In this document: in pieces, positions 1 to 9,371 of the stretch | Layout: every line of letters starts with the position of its first letter | How positions within the stretch are numbered: position 1 is the first letter of the stretch | Source: Malus domestica | Taxonomy: Eukaryota > Streptophyta > Magnoliopsida > Rosales > Rosaceae | Direction: 5' to 3' | Assembly: GCF_042453785.1 (NCBI RefSeq) | Contig: NC_091671.1 | Location: 14,640,001-14,704,000 of the forward strand | DNA length: 64,000 nt | Translations under genes and position numbers: made by a program | Notes under the pieces: generated by a model | What the model saw: only the letters and a program-made list of their open reading frames with translations | Database searches by the model: none | Told to the model about the DNA's origin: nothing

Positions 1-111
1 CAAAATTCTGATGAGCAAGTATTCGAAGTCCTGAAATCGACGACTTACAGAGGAGATTTGGTTGCCTATCTTCTCCGATTAGGAGGAAATCTAGAAGATG
101 AGGGGCGTTAA
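1..111 (+). CDS. 3' end of an unidentified gene (last 36 codons)
   Basis: Reading from base 1, the frame is open for 36 codons and stops at TAA 109-111. The peptide is soluble-looking and balanced in charge (ends ...LRLGGNLEDEGR). A T-rich, 3'-UTR-like stretch follows at about 130-175. Codon use is more gene-like than the flanking AT-rich DNA. I do not recognise the family, and the start and upstream exons lie outside the window. It could also be a chance frame. Confidence 0.4.
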   Translation, partial: QNSDEQVFEVLKSTTYRGDLVAYLLRLGGNLEDEGR

Positions 112-247
112 TATTGCAAAGAAAACATAATCGTCTTTTGCTTTTGATTTTTTTGCCTAAATTGGTTTTGTATTTGTTGTGATCCATCAAAACTGCCGTT
201 GGACCTAATGAGCCCGGCCTATTAAGTACTACACCCTAATACTCAAT

Positions 248-478
248 CATAAAAAATGGACGAGGATCCTCCTCTTTGTGGGGATTCGGAAATCAATTAA
301 TCATGTTTGTTTATCGTATATCGTGTAGTTAGTTTCGTTAAGTACTGTTTATATTCAATTTTAAATTAAAAATTCAAAATAATTTTTAACCGTACGATGT
401 ACAATAAACGGATAGATCCATTGATCTTCCAGATTCTCACAAAGAGGATCCGGAGGGGATCCTATTCCATAAAAAATG
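248..478. mobile_element. Fold-back MITE of the GGATCC-terminated family, copy 1
   Basis: The element at 259-467 begins and ends with GGATCC-rich inverted termini (GAGGATCC ... GGGGATCC; inner GAGGATCC blocks facing GGATCCTCYTTGTG). It is flanked by an identical 11-bp direct repeat, CATAAAAAATG, at 248-258 and 468-478. Relatives are at 52955-53165 and 53206-53395. No coding capacity. The 9-11 bp target repeat is compatible with a Mutator-type origin, which is inference. Confidence 0.7.
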
Positions 479-886
479 ATCACGACCAAAGATTTGATGA
501 TGGCCCTTATGGAAAGATCATTTTCCTAGATGCTTCTTACCTTGGAGATGTCACGTTTATGTTTCATTGTACATATTCTTTTGGGTCAACAATCCAAAGG
601 TAATTGGTCTTCTCATCACGTATGATTGCCATCTCATCATGTATGATTATCACATTAACTAGTTATCACACATAAAAGATAACATCATCAACAATTTTTA
701 CTACCTTTATTTTTTCTTTTTGTCTTCATTCTCTTGTTTATGTCACTTACTTTTAATTACTTTACTGAATGTAAATGCAAATGCAAATGCTAGAAAGAAA
801 AAAAACAAAGGATTGAAAGGTAGAAAATGACACTATGAATATTATTTCCCATATATTAGAAAAAAATAATTTAAAGACTGGGAAGT
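479..886. other. Intergenic, nothing recognised
   Basis: AT-rich DNA with short repeated AAATGC motifs near 775-790. No gene, RNA or repeat boundary is visible before the start of the duplicated block at 887. Confidence 0.5.
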
Positions 887-1020
887 GCAAAAGCTACAAA
901 TTATTGTATAAGCTTCTTACATTGGTTTTAGTGTTACTGGTTACAACCAATTCAGTGGAAAGAGCGTTTTCGCTTCTTTATCAGACAATTCCTGGCTTTG
1001 CCACTGGGCAGAAGTAGCAA
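887..1020 (+). pseudogene. hAT transposase C-terminal dimerisation fragment, copy 1
   Basis: The translation contains LLTLVLVLLVTTNSVERAFS. This is the signature of the hAT family C-terminal dimerisation region, usually written (L)PVTTASVERAFS. Only about 40 codons remain, ending in a stop at 1015-1017. The catalytic core and zinc finger are absent. The ATG at 835 lies in non-homologous DNA and is not a real start. The same fragment is repeated at 7938-8059. Confidence 0.75.
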
Positions 1021-1136
1021 CCAAAATCTACTCTTAAGATTGTTGGAAACGTTGGCGATTAAGATGCTACTTCTCCTACAACAAATCACATATAATTAAT
1101 ATTAGTATATCATATTTTTATCAAAACAATTTATTA

Positions 1137-1896
1137 AATAAAGTAGGCCAAATTTTTTTCGCTATCCTTGTGGTGATACCCTACTTTTAAATAGACCCAT
1201 GTGGTGAAAAAGCTCTTAATTGTAATCTTGTTGTGAAATTCATTATTAATCATAGTCCAAATTGAATTTTTCCTCATTCTTTTGTCATTTGTAGGATAAA
1301 ATTGTTATTTTTGTTTTTATTGATTCCATCAACCAAACATAAAGCGCCATATCGACATAAATTTTTTTATTTTTAAAACTTTTAAAGCTACAATAAAAGA
1401 ATAAATAAACAATAAAATTACAAGATATATATTATCAGACTTTCTCATTTCAAGAGAGCCAAGAGTCAAAATTCAAGATTTAAAAAACATAAAGTACCTC
1501 GCCGCATTTAGGTTAGAATATAAGTTATTATGCAAACATTGAATTTAGTTTCGTGTTAAGAAGAACAGTGGTGGACGGTATGGCTAGGGTTATGTGAGAG
1601 AGTGGGAGAAGGTGGTGTGGTCGTTGTGGCTATGGCTGACAAGGGGAGGGATTGGGGATGGATTTCTTCTTCTTTTTTTTGTTGATCATAAAAAAGTGGA
1701 ATTACCAAAAGGAAAAGAAAAAAGACTGGAATTACCTCTGCATATGGATGAGATTTTGATAGAAATTTCAATTTGGACTACGATTGATAACGAACTTCAC
1801 CACAGGGTTAAGATTAACACTTTTTTTACCACATGGATTGATTTAAAAGTAGTGTTTTACCACAAGGATCAAAAGAAAAAGTTAGCCAATAAAGTA
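1137..1896. mobile_element. Mutator-like MITE with ~130-bp inverted repeats, copy 1
   Basis: The element spans 1146-1887 (742 bp) between perfect 9-bp direct repeats AATAAAGTA at 1137-1145 and 1888-1896. The ends start GGCCAAAT.. and finish ..TTAGCC, and about 130 bp of each end are inverted copies sharing GATCCTTGTGGT and CCATGTGGT blocks. Long inverted repeats plus a 9-bp target duplication are the hallmark of Mutator-like elements. The open frames inside look accidental. An orthologous copy at 8187-8907 shows that the insertion predates the tandem duplication. Confidence 0.85.
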
Positions 1897-2889
1897 AACC
1901 AAATAAGATAAAATACTTATCTTTTATAGGTAGAGAACGCTCTTTGTCGATCTTTGATTAGAACAAGATTTTAGGTTGAAACATGTAATTACTGTCCGAG
2001 TAGATTTCTTGGGACCGGCATATGATCCCATTAACCTTACAAGTTTCAAGTCAACGAAGTGACCATACTTTTCACGACCAAGTGGAGGGCTGAAATATTC
2101 GCGTATAAAAGTTGATGAATTGCCAGGTCTGATCATATATTGTCATGCGTATAAAAATACATTTTAGTATATCACATTACATTATACTACTTGTCTGAAA
2201 AAGAAATAAGGGTCACCAATACAAATAGAACTCACCTCTATTTAAAAGACAGTTTAACATGGTCTACTGAACAAACTTAAAAAAAATATATTTTTCCCAA
2301 CTTAACTAAAATACAACGTTCATGTCAAATGGAAATTAATTGTGAGACTCACAATACATCGAACTTCAACGATTCGAACAATTTATTTTTCAAGTTCAAC
2401 CTTGTAGATATCCTTGCAAAATATTAGCTATGTTGAAAATATTTGAGACATCTACTTGAGTTCAAAGAAATTGACGAACAATTTGTTCTATAAGAAACAA
2501 TGAAATTGCATCATGTGGATTAAATTGAATTTTTGCAAGAATGATCCATGAATTGGGACTTACAAAATAGACGGTTCGAATCGTTGAAATTCAACATGAA
2601 ATGGACCCTACAACTAGTCCACGTTTTTATCAAAAAATGGTGATCCCTTTGAATAAAGGGCATGTATCTAATAAACTATGGAGTGATTTTATTTTCATTG
2701 AAACTACTTTTAAAAATTGAGTCTTCAAATAACTTTGGATAATACTTAGATACTCACTAGTGCATACTTGCATTTTAGATTTGGCTGAATAATATTTTAA
2801 CACATGTTTTATTGTTCTAAATAATAGTATATATGTTGTTTAATTTTTCTTAGACTTTTTAAAAACAAAAGATTGTATCATCCTTTTTT
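1897..2889. other. Duplicated intergenic DNA, no gene
   Basis: AT-rich DNA matched by 8917-9978 in unit 2. A run near 2280-2300 corresponds to the expanded TA microsatellite of unit 2. No coding or RNA features are visible. Confidence 0.55.
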
Positions 2890-3045
2890 TTGGGGGAATT
2901 TTAATGAAAAGCTCCCGTTACTGTTCACTTTAACGAAAAACCACATTTTTACACTAAAAAGTCAATCCTGGTACTATTCACTTTACCCTTTATTTTGTCC
3001 TTATCGTTAAAACTCAAAGTTTTCAAGCCATTTTCATTAGTTTTT
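2890..3045 (+). repeat. Short dispersed repeat (MITE-like), copy 1
   Basis: About 155 bp with the blocks TTTTTACACTAAAAA, CTGGTACTATT and AAAACTCAAAGTTT. The same blocks recur at 38370-38545 in this orientation and at 18290-18412 inverted. The sequence is missing from the matching place in unit 2 (about 9970), so it inserted after the duplication or was lost there. Termini are short and imperfect (TAATGAAAA/TTTTCATTA), so the class is uncertain. Confidence 0.55.
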
Positions 3046-3178
3046 TTTTTTTTGGTCAAATGATAGATTTTGTTATATTAGATGTTAGATTAGCTACTGA
3101 CAGAGTTTTAACTCACACCATCATGCAAGAGCTCAATACCTTTCTACCACTATGGTAAATGGTCACTTGCGTATCATC
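3046..3178 (-). repeat. tRNA-derived SINE, copy 1
   Basis: Read on the minus strand, it begins with an A-box-like block (CATAGTGGTAGAAAGG), then a degenerate B box (GTGTGAGTTAAAACTC). It continues through a conserved tail (AATCTAACATCTAATATAAC) to an A-rich 3' end, seen as the T-run at 3041-3053 on the plus strand. The same tail occurs at 53600-53645 and in the unit 2 copy. Transcription by Pol III is family knowledge. Confidence 0.6.
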
Positions 3179-3538
3179 TTTTGATTTGCCAAATTAGAAA
3201 ATGAGTATACATGGAAAAAAAAATTCAGTGTGACCGAAATACGAGGTAGTACACCACGTGTCACCATACAAATAGTGGGATATGTGTGCTAAAATGTTAA
3301 CAACTTAAAAAAATAAAATTTTTACACATTCTTATATAAAAACACGTGACATACTACTTGTATTCCGATTATAATAAAAAATTTCCTGTATATGTGATAC
3401 TAGTGAATGATTAAACTGACCAATCACCACTTACAAGTTAGCGGTTACGCGTGCCCTGCCAGAATCTAGCTAGTGATTATACACATCCTTTTTAGTCAAA
3501 CAATAATAATGGAGGGGAGTTTTACACACTTTAATGAT
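3179..3538. other. Duplicated intergenic DNA, no gene
   Basis: Matched by about 10905-11250 in unit 2. No open frame or RNA feature is recognised. Confidence 0.5.
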
Positions 3539-3725
3539 TTAGAGCTCGTTTGGATGTGCTTTTAAAATGACTAAAATCGCTTTTAGAGAAAATATTTTTT
3601 GGTTCCAAAAGCACTTAAAGTGCTTTTCCAAAATTTACTTGCATTTTTACTAAGAATTGATTCCAAAAACATTTTCACTAAAAGCGCTTTCAGTCATTTT
3701 AAAAGCATATCCAAACAAGCACTTA
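3539..3725. mobile_element. MITE with TTA target duplication, unit 1 only
   Basis: The element at 3542-3722 (181 bp) has ~30-bp terminal inverted repeats (GTTTGGATGTGCTTTTAAAA facing TTTTAAAAGCATATCCAAAC). It is flanked by TTA at 3539-3541 and 3723-3725. The aligned place in unit 2 (about 11246-11252) has an unoccupied TTTA site. A TTA duplication fits PIF/Harbinger-type MITEs. It inserted after the segmental duplication. Confidence 0.8.
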
Positions 3726-4391
3726 ATTAATGATAATAGAAGGAGGATGAGGCGGCATTCAATATTATAACTACACTTTTTACCAAAAAAAAAAAATATT
3801 ATAACTACACTCCTCATCTAAATAATATATCAATTATTATACATATTTGAGATTTACCCTAAATTATCTTCTTATTTCTAATTTATAATGACATTTTTGT
3901 ACTCCGATAATGTAAAAAGATTAAAACCAAGATTCCCTCGAACCTGTACAAAAACACGGGTCAACGCAAACATTTGTTTTGTTCTACACCCACAACATCC
4001 CTGTCATAAACAAACAAGCAATTATGTATATGTTTCCAAACATATTATAATAAATCAAAAAACAAGCCAAAATCCCAAGTTTAACTAGAAATCCAACCCA
4101 AGCAACCTCTTTCCCTCTCTTCCTCTTCCGCCTCCTTTCATCTATCAAATTTCTGCAACCTTTGCTCTTCTCCAGTGGAGCTGAATTTTGGACACCCTAT
4201 AGTTCTTGAGCAGATGAACAACTTTCAAGAAGGAATCGTTTCTGTTTGAGCGACGGAAATTAAAGTGTTGAGGCTCCAAACACGACAGTCGGATTCCCTC
4301 AAATTTAAAAGCTTCTGTGATGTTTCGAAGATCTGGAAATATTTAACCATTAGTTCATTCTGAATTTTTTATATGCCATGAAAGAGATGAT

Positions 4392-4840
4392 AAGGAACAA
4401 CTTCGATGAAGAAAGTATGTTGATCTGAACAAGAGAAAATGGAGTTTCGAAGCTCACAACAAGTCTGACAGGTTGACAGAAAAATGATGAACAGTTACTC
4501 ATCATACCTGAATTTCTGGATTTGTACTGCTCCGATGGATCTCAAATTTGGATATGTTGTAGCTGACAAGGTGAGGAACAACTTTGATGAAGAAAGTATG
4601 TTGAGCTGAACAATAACAAATGGAGTTTCAAAGCTCACAACAAGTCTGACGGGTTAACAGAAAATTGATGAATAGTTACTCATAATACCTGAATTTCTGG
4701 AGTTGTACTACTCCGATGGATCTCAAATTTGGATATGTTGTAGTTCACAAGATAAGGAACAACTTTCATGAAGACGACTTTGCGATCTGAGCTATAGAGA
4801 ATGGTGTTATATTGCATCCACTCAGGCTGATTAGTGGAAA
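4392..4840. repeat. 181-bp tandem repeat, about 2.4 copies
   Basis: The block beginning AGGAACAACTT recurs at 4392, 4573 and 4754, a period of 181 bp. Copies share AATGGAGTTTC, GCTCACAACAAGTCTGAC and CTCCGATGGATCTCAAATTT with scattered substitutions. No convincing open frame spans it. The stretch 4090-5130 is unique to unit 1 and its origin is unknown. Confidence 0.7.
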
Positions 4841-5440
4841 CGAAAAGCAATTCCACCAAAGAAAAGATGAAAAAGAAGAATAACACAAAAAAGGGAGCTG
4901 GGTAGGACACAGGTACTCATAAAAAAGAGAGAAAAGCTACTAATTGCACTTGATCTTGTCTAGTCAATAGCATGCAGCATCAAACACACAAAAGTTGGAA
5001 ATATTTTTAGATAAGGCATATACGAATGTGTGACATCGAAACAAGGATTCGTTACTTTGACAAATTAGTAACAAGCAAGACACCTCATTCGGCAACTCTC
5101 CTCGCCTGAAGACTTGGGGGACTCCCACCATATGATACTGCACCTTGATACTCGGAAGTCTCACAACCACTCAGTGACTTGGATTTTTCAAGTCTCCAAC
5201 CGAGAAGTTTTCCTCACTCGGGAAATTAAGGGAACACTACCTCAAACTACATGCTTCACTCACAAAGCTTCAACAATACAAGTTTCAACAAAAGAAAAAA
5301 TTCAAAGAACTTTCTGAAGAAGGCTTTGATGTATTTAACACAATACGTTGAAATGAAGCAAAGCTTATTTATTAATATTTCTGATAAGCCCCAAATATGT
5401 ACATATACATGAGTCAAAATAAACAAACAAAAGGGAGCCT

Positions 5441-6115
5441 TCACAAAGGTTGCTTAGGGGAAGTCTCAGCAGTCGGTAGAGCCCCAGAAAGAGAAAGCAC
5501 CGGAGGGTGGTTATCCGAAGCCTCAGTACTGGACAGAACCCCAGAAGGAGGAGGCATTGGAGGTTTATCATTTAGAGCTTCATTATGCGGTACAGCCCCA
5601 AAAGACGAAGGCAATAAATGCCTTTGGAACAAACCCACAAACCTTTTATGATCAAGTAAAGTCTGACCATCAGATTCCTGCATCTGGTCAAGCTTCCTCT
5701 TCATGTTTGTAGCATAGTCATGCGCGAGCCTGTGCAACTGTTTATTCTCATGCTTGAGCCCTCTAATCTCCTGTTTGAGACTTATCACTTCAGCCGCCAA
5801 TGATTCAACTTGACGGGTTCTAGCAAATAAGCGTTGGGCTATATTAGACACAGAAGCTACACACTGAACACTAAGAGCCAGAGAATCCTTAACAGCCAAC
5901 TCATCATACCGTTTGGAAAGTAGTCTGTTATCTTTGGGAGTGAGAAGGTTCCTGGCCACCACCGCAATGATCATATCATTCTTCATCACATAATCCCCAA
6001 CGGTAAGAGGACCAGTAGGGGATATGAAGGATGGGCGCCATATGTTGTCAGGAGAAGGCGTGGCTGCCTCTTCTCCAAGGTTCAAGTCAAAACGACGGTC
6101 GGAGGGGCCAGACAT
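5441..6115 (-). CDS. Antisense ORF of the LTR element, 224-aa coiled-coil protein of unknown function
   Basis: An intact 224-codon frame runs opposite to the LTR polarity. The ATG at 6113-6115 is chosen because the conserved start context is shared with the second copy; an in-frame TTG lies two codons upstream. The N-terminus carries FDLNL, which resembles EAR-type repressor motifs and may be coincidence. Residues about 75-150 form a likely coiled coil with leucine heptads (LAAEVISLKQEIRGLKHENK). The C-terminal third is rich in Pro and Ser. A relative at 42454-43128 matches over its full length but has one premature stop. No known domain is recognised. It may be a captured host gene or a TE-specific protein. 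Confidence 0.55.
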   Translation of the reverse strand: MSGPSDRRFDLNLGEEAATPSPDNIWRPSFISPTGPLTVGDYVMKNDMIIAVVARNLLTPKDNRLLSKRYDELAVKDSLALSVQCVASVSNIAQRLFARTRQVESLAAEVISLKQEIRGLKHENKQLHRLAHDYATNMKRKLDQMQESDGQTLLDHKRFVGLFQRHLLPSSFGAVPHNEALNDKPPMPPPSGVLSSTEASDNHPPVLSLSGALPTAETSPKQPL

Positions 6116-6397
6116 TTTCAAAGATGTTGAAGAGAGAAGAGGTCAGACAAATCAAGATCTTAGAAGTGCAAGAAGGGAGCTTCTACTGGTGGAGATTCAA
6201 GTGTGTTGTGGAACTTAATGCCAGCCTCTATAAAAATCTGCACTCGACGGAGCTTCAAAAATTGAAGAGGCATTTGCTTTCTCAAAAGCTGGGCTGCTCA
6301 GAGACCACGAGGGCCGATCTCAAAAATCGAAGAGGCGCTTCCTTTCTCAAAAGCTGGGCTACTCAGAGACCACGAGGGCCGATAAGGCACGTGAAAA

Positions 6398-7019
6398 TGA
6401 TACCACACTTCGGTACTTAGAAGTTTCGTGATTACTCAGTGGCTTGGATCTTGCAAGTCCCCAACCGAGGAGCTTCCGTCACTCGGGAACTTAGGGGAGC
6501 ACTGTTTGTACCATACTTGACCAATTCCGAAACTACTGAGCACCGGTCAACGTTATACCGTCAAAGACCCAGAAGAGCTTCCCTTCAACCAGGAGGCCAA
6601 TCACAATACGACACGTGTCGACATCAGAAGCCAATCACAGCGCGACACGTGTCAACATCAGAAGCCAATCACAACACGACACGTGTCAATGTCAGAACAA
6701 AACTAGAAACTCTCTTCTATAAATAGGGATCATTCTCCCACAATAATCTCTAATGTCATTTTGTACTAAACTATTCACTAGAACTCACAAAATGAGAGCT
6801 TGAACTTATGTATTTGTGTAAACCCTTCACAATTAATGAGAACTCCTCTACTCCGTGGACGTAGCCAATCTGGGTGAACCACGTATATCTTGTGTTTGCT
6901 TCTCTATCTCTATTCATTTACATACTTATCCTCACTAGTGACCGAAGCAACCAAGCGAAGGTCACAAAACCTGACACTTTCTGTTGTACCAAAGTCCTCA
7001 CAGATTTTGTGCATCAACA
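6398..7019 (+). repeat. 3' LTR of copy 1
   Basis: 622 bp from TGATACC to ATCAACA. It contains a TATA box (TATAAATA, 6718-6725) and a downstream block, ACTCCGTGGACGTAGCC, shared with the copy at 39895-40240. Three short repeats around 6600-6700 contain the motif CGACACGTGTC (an ACGT/G-box core). The second copy lacks a ~280-bp part that includes the TATA box and these motifs. Confidence 0.6.
6718..6725 (+). promoter_or_regulatory. TATA box of the LTR
   Basis: TATAAATA, preceded by three CACGTGTC-type motifs within about 110 bp. This arrangement suggests a stress- or ABA-type promoter, which is inference from motif knowledge only. Confidence 0.5.
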
Positions 7020-7231
7020 ATATATATATATAATAATTAAAAATATATATTTTTGGTTCGGTATGGGAATACCGAAATATTAGAAAGGCAATCCCGAATC
7101 CCATACCGAAATTTCGGTATTTTTTCGGTTTGGGAATACCAAAATTTTGGGAAAATCGGTTTGGGACATTTTTGGTTTGGGATCGGTATTTTTTTTGTTT
7201 GGTTTGGGAATTTTGGGAATTTTTTTCCACC
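7020..7231. repeat. Degenerate TTCGGTTTGGGAA-type repeat
   Basis: Overlapping direct and inverted copies of GGTATGGGAATACCGAAA-like words produce long spurious frames on both strands. Similar ACCGAA-rich patches flank the element at 15345-17831. It ends exactly where unit 2 homology resumes (7232). Confidence 0.6.
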
Positions 7232-7296
7232 CGCGCCACATGCAATTTTCAAATAATTAACATTTAATTAATTGTGGCCAAACTAATTAATCCCAA

Positions 7297-7937
7297 CTAC
7301 AACATGAAATTCATGAACTTCAGCCACGCAAACCCATTCCTTGAAACTTTCTCCGCCTCTTTTGAACATGACGCGGACGACGCCGTCGCTCCACCGCTAC
7401 CTCCACCGCCCACGGCTTTTGCGTTAGGGCACAGAAAGAAGTTCCTGGATCCCAACTCCATCAGCTTCTCCTCCCTAGCCAAACCTGGCCCCACAGATAA
7501 TTACCACAATCAATACGCGCCGGAACGTGTTAATCAATCGCATACCAAATTAAATCGGGGACGTTGATTTTATAAGGCGAAAAGACAATAAACGCTTACT
7601 TTCTAAGCTGAACTGCGAGTAATGGAGGTCGAACAACGACGGCTCGACGGAAGGCAAGATTGGACGACGACCTTCCTTCCCTATTGCCGCACGGCTGCCG
7701 CGACCAGATCTCCTACCGTCAGTTCCGGCGACATCACGACCTGTATGGCCCCAACGCTCCCCTGGATCGTAACGTTGAGGAGCAGCTTCGTCAGCTTCGG
7801 CCGTAATTCCATCAACGACGCTGTCGTTCCCACCGCGTTCCTGAACGACGCCATGTCCGGCACCGTTTTCGGCCTCCGAAGCTGCTGCGTCGCCATCTCC
7901 GAAAACTGCCCGTGGAACGACAACGATCTGTCGGACA
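7297..7937 (-). pseudogene. DUF7054/At4g22758-like gene, truncated duplicate
   Basis: Exon 2 (7297-7484) and the 3' part of exon 1 (7600-7937) match the intact copy at 11986-12694 almost base for base, intron included. Exon 1 lost its first ~22 codons where the tandem junction at 7937/7938 cuts in. One G is missing between 7681 and 7682 (intact copy G12371), which shifts the frame just after VAAAVRQ and before the conserved EGRRPILPS block. No product with the full domain can be made. Confidence 0.85.
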
Positions 7938-8059
7938 GCAAAAGCTACAAATTATTGTATAAGCTTCTTACATTGGTTTTAGTGTTACTGGTTACAACCG
8001 ATTCAGTGGAAAAAGCGTTTTCGCTTCTCTACCGAGGCTTCGCCAGTGGACGGAAGTAG
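7938..8059 (+). pseudogene. hAT transposase C-terminal fragment, copy 2
   Basis: Same ~40-codon dimerisation remnant as copy 1 (VTTDSVEKAFSLLY), stop at 8057-8059, with a few substitutions and a small deletion. It abuts the truncated DUF7054 exon at the duplication junction, which makes the ORF starting at 7622 an artificial fusion of antisense exon and transposase relic. Confidence 0.75.
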
Positions 8060-8177
8060 TAACCAAAATCTACTCTAAAGATTGTTGGAAATGTTGCAAT
8101 TCGGATGCTACTTCTCCCACAACAAATCACATATAATTAATATTAGTATATCATATTTTTATCACCACAATTTATTA

Positions 8178-8916
8178 AATAAAGTAGGCCAAATTATTTT
8201 CGTGATCCTTGTGGTGATACCCTACTTTTAAATAGACCATGTGGTGAAAAAGCTATTAATTGTAATCTTGCAGTGAAATTCGTTATTAATCATAGTCCAA
8301 ATTGAATTTTTCCTCATTCTTCTGTCATTTGTAGGATAAAATTGTTATTTTTGTTTTTATTGATTCCGTCAACCAAACATAAAGCGCCATATCGACATAA
8401 TTTTTTTTATTTTTGAAAATTTTAGAGCTATAATAAAATTACAAGGTTCATATTATCAGACTTTCTCATTTCAAGAGAGCCAAGAGTCCAAATTCAAGAT
8501 TTAAAAAATCACAAAGTACCTCGCCGCGTTTAGGTTAGAATATAAGTTATTATGCAAACATTGAATTTAGTTTCATGTTAAGAAGAACAGTGGTGGACGG
8601 GATGGCTAGGGTTATGTGAGAGAGTGGGAGAAGGTGGTGGGTGGTCGTTGTGGCTATAGCTGACAAGGGTAGGGATTGGGGAGGGATTTCTTCTTCTTTT
8701 TTTTGTTGATCATAAAAAAGTGGAATTACCAAAAAGAATGGAATGACTTTTTTACCCCTACATGTGGATGAGATTTTGACAGAAATTTCAATTTGGACTA
8801 GGATTGATAACGAACTTCACCACAGGGTTAAGATTAACACTTTTTTCACCACATGGATCAATTTATAAGTAATGTCTCACCACAAGGATCAAGAGAAAAA
8901 TTTAGCCAATAAAGTA
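8178..8916. mobile_element. Mutator-like MITE, copy 2
   Basis: The element at 8187-8907 (721 bp) has the same AATAAAGTA 9-bp repeats (8178-8186, 8908-8916) and the same long inverted ends as copy 1. Identical target sites in both copies show duplication of an existing insertion, not two insertions. Confidence 0.85.
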
Positions 8917-9328
8917 AACCAAATAAGATAAAATACTTATCTTTTATAGGTAGAGAATGCTCTTCGTTGATCATTGATTAAAACAAGATTTTAGGTTGAG
9001 GCATGTAATCATTATCCTTAAAAGTAAATTTTGGCCTTCTAAGGCAATTTGTTCTCTTTTTGGGACTGGCATATGATCCCATTAACCTTACAAGTTACAA
9101 GTCAACGAAGTGACCATACTTTTCACGACCAAGTCGAGGGCTAAAATTTTCGCGTATAAAAGTTGATGAATTTCCAGGTCTAATCATATATTGTCATGCA
9201 TATAAAAGACAGTTTAACAAATCACATTACATTATACTACTTGGCTGAAAAAGAAATAAGGGTCACCAATACAAATAGAACACACCTCTATTTAAAAGAC
9301 AGTTTAACATGGTCTACCGAACAAACTT

Positions 9329-9331
<3 letters not shown>

Positions 9332-9369
<38 letters not shown>
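9332..9369. repeat. (TA)19 microsatellite
   Basis: Pure TA repeat. The paralogous place in unit 1 (about 2280-2295) has only a short A/TA run, so the tract expanded after duplication. Confidence 0.9.

Positions 9370-9371
<2 letters not shown>

Larger units (their letters stand above)
5133..7019 (+). mobile_element. Non-autonomous LTR element with an antisense ORF, copy 1
   Basis: The right end is a TG...CA block at 6398-7019 (TGATACC to ATCAACA) resembling an LTR. The left end at 5133 (TGATACTGC) repeats its first ~130 bp (CACTCAGTG.CTTGGAT, CTCACTCGGGAA), then diverges, so the 5' LTR is shortened or rearranged. The internal part holds no gag or pol, only the minus-strand ORF at 5441-6115 and two copies of a ~65-bp repeat at 6250-6380. 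A related copy in the opposite orientation is at 39895-43395. No clear target duplication was found. It is best described as a LARD-like or TRIM-like derivative. Confidence 0.65.
887..7937. repeat. Tandem segmental duplication, unit 1
   Basis: Bases 887-3925 match 7938-11427 in the same orientation, and 7232-7937 match 11921-12627. The join at 7937/7938 fuses the DUF7054 exon to the hAT relic that starts unit 2. The flank left of 887 and the flank right of 12629 are each unique. This is the expected geometry of a head-to-tail duplication, and only GC is shared at the breakpoint. Identity looks to be about 95% in the first part and about 98% in the gene part. Bases 3926-7231 have no counterpart in unit 2 and carry the LTR element described below. 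Confidence 0.85.

Noticed and set aside
4680-4910. Minus-strand ORF with a strongly hydrophobic N-terminus like a signal peptide
   Set aside because: It overlaps the third copy of the 181-bp tandem repeat, has no recognisable domain after the hydrophobic run, and the run comes from a simple A/G-rich plus-strand stretch.
6225-6237. TATA-like sequence as a promoter of the antisense ORF
   Set aside because: The motif reads as a good TATA box on the plus strand, not on the ORF strand; left as an open question.
7622-8059. 145-codon plus-strand ORF that looks gene-sized
   Set aside because: It is antisense DUF7054 exon joined to the hAT relic at the duplication junction; neither half is read in a biological frame from this start.
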